Of a stretch of 64,000 nucleotides of DNA, positions 63,189 through 64,000 are shown in pieces (position 1 is the first letter of the stretch; each line of letters begins with the position of its first letter). The position numbers were made by a program, and so were the translations under genes. This DNA comes from SSF14 sp037045585 (GTDB lineage Bacteria; Actinomycetota; Acidimicrobiia; Acidimicrobiales; Microtrichaceae): contig JBAOIR010000036.1 of the NCBI GenBank assembly GCA_037045585.1, positions 62,001-126,000 of the forward strand, read 5' to 3'. The notes beneath the pieces are model-generated. The model did not search any database and had not been told where the DNA came from. It was given only the letters and a program-made list of their open reading frames with translations.

Positions 63189-64000
63189 GAGACGAACTCC
63201 TCGACCCCGAGTTCAACTCGCTCGACGCGGTGGTTGCCGACGGCCTCGACGTCCGCGACGTCGACGGTCAAGCGGCGATCGACGCCGCCAACCTGCGGCC
63301 CCCCGGCGTCTCGACGAGTTCGTCGGTCAGGCCGAGCTCAAGGACCATCTGCGCATCATCCTCGAGGCGGCCGCCGCCGCGGCCAGGCCGCCGACCACCT
63401 GCTGTTCGCCGGTCCGCCCGGTCTCGGCAAGACCACCCTCGCCGGCATCGTCGCCAACGAGATGGGCGTGCACCTCCACGTCACGTCGGGTCCGGCGCTC
63501 GAACGCGCCGGCGACCTCGCCGCCATCCTCACCAAGCTCGGTGAGGGCGACGTGTTCTTCATCGACGAGATCCACCGGCTGAGCCGCACCGTCGAAGAGG
63601 TCCTGTACCCGGCGATGGAGGACTTCCAGCTCGACATCGTGCTGGGCAAGGGTCCCGCAGCCCGTTCGATCCGGCTCGACCTTCCCCGGTTCACCCTCGT
63701 CGGGGCGACCACCCGCACGGGTCTCATCACCGGTCCGCTTCGTGACCGCTTCGGCCTCGTCGCCCGCCTCGACTTCTACGACGTCGCCGACCTCGAGGCC
63801 ATCGTCGGGCGTGCGGCCGGCATCCTCGCCGCCGACATCGACGCCGGAGGCGCCCACGAGATCGCCCGACGCAGCCGTGGCACTCCTCGCATCGCCAACC
63901 GTCTGCTGCGCCGGGTGCGCGACTACGCCGAGGTCGACGCCGACGGCCGCATCGACCGCCAGGTCGCCTCCGACGGCCTCGCCGTGTTCGGCGTCGACGA
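63185..64000 (+). CDS. ruvB: Holliday junction branch migration ATPase RuvB (partial, frameshifted)
   Basis: Begins with a GTG at 63185 in a four-base overlap with ruvA (VRDELLDPEFNSLDAV) and runs off the window. After at least two indels near 63303 and 63385 the core reads DEFVGQAELKDHLRIILEAA, Walker A FAGPPGLGKTTLAGIVA, Walker B FFIDEIHRL, sensor 1 GATTRTGLITGPLRDRFG and sensor 2 SRGTPRIANRLLRRVRDY. It drives branch migration with RuvA. The winged-helix C-terminus is not yet reached. Confidence 0.88.

Noticed and set aside
58140..63400. True pseudogenisation of pdxT, yebC and ruvCAB
   Set aside because: All protein pieces are well conserved, several indels compensate each other, and simultaneous loss of so many core genes is unlikely; sequence error is simpler.

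Overview
The window is one strand-mixed stretch of a high-GC genome (roughly 70% G+C, codon third positions almost all G or C) packed with about 60 genes and very short gaps. Gene content points to an actinobacterium, most likely of the class Acidimicrobiia: a mycothiol-type cysteine ligase (MshC), F420-linked enzymes (a luciferase-like oxidoreductase and an F420:NADP reductase), the thrS-HIT-pgsA-acyltransferase-pimA order typical of phosphatidylinositol-mannoside synthesis, a DUF222-HNH gene plus a relic of another, and a DtxR-family metalloregulator. The class assignment is an inference from content, not a proven placement. No tRNA, rRNA, CRISPR array or insertion sequence was seen.

Layout. 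1-8.6 kb: tail of an OmpR-type response regulator, then a long leftward block with two paralogous membrane histidine-kinase-like proteins, a TetR regulator with a perfect 8-2-8 operator, and a heterodimeric ABC exporter. 8.6-14.4 kb: short-chain dehydrogenase, thioredoxin-fold protein, F420-type luciferase-like oxidoreductase, unknown protein, large arylsulfatase. 14.4-24.6 kb: helix-hairpin-helix mini-protein, DUF222-HNH gene, several secreted or lipid-anchored unknowns, two alpha/beta hydrolases, a penicillin-acylase-family lipoprotein. 24.7-30.9 kb: diguanylate cyclase plus HDOD protein; a pair of surface proteins that together resemble a split transcobalamin; a DtxR-family regulator with an unusual metal site; DUF1003 protein. 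31-35 kb: trehalose cassette, otsA followed by an otsB-GH15 fusion. 35-44.3 kb: PhoX-like protein, small membrane proteins, M23 peptidase, START-like protein, orphan ABC ATPase, two CNNM/CBS proteins, a phosphotransferase-DUF6285 fusion, an F420:NADP reductase. 44.3-53.9 kb: triple repeat, mshC, acyltransferase, lipoprotein, and the thrS to pimA operon. 53.9-64 kb: DUF222 relic, lemA, an M48-like protein without its zinc motif, DUF3048 lipoprotein, pdxS-pdxT, yebC, peroxiredoxin, ABC-2 transporter pair, ruvC-ruvA-ruvB (ruvB runs off the end).

A dominant technical signal is frame disruption. About a dozen single-base indels interrupt otherwise well-conserved genes between 4 and 58 kb, and more than twenty are crowded into 58.1-63.4 kb, where nearly every housekeeping gene (pdxT, yebC, ruvC, ruvA, ruvB) is broken. 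Many lie in G or GC runs and several come in compensating pairs, so I read them as sequence errors rather than gene decay, and I annotate those genes as single CDS spans. The one gene fragment I regard as truly decayed is the DUF222 relic near 54 kb.

The observations most worth following up are the split transcobalamin-like surface pair, the DtxR-family regulator whose first-shell residues look MntR-like rather than DtxR-like, the dead-site M48 homologue next to lemA, the twin kinase-like proteins with one His-Asn variant, and a dispersed ~70-bp repeat that has one copy running into the start of pdxT.
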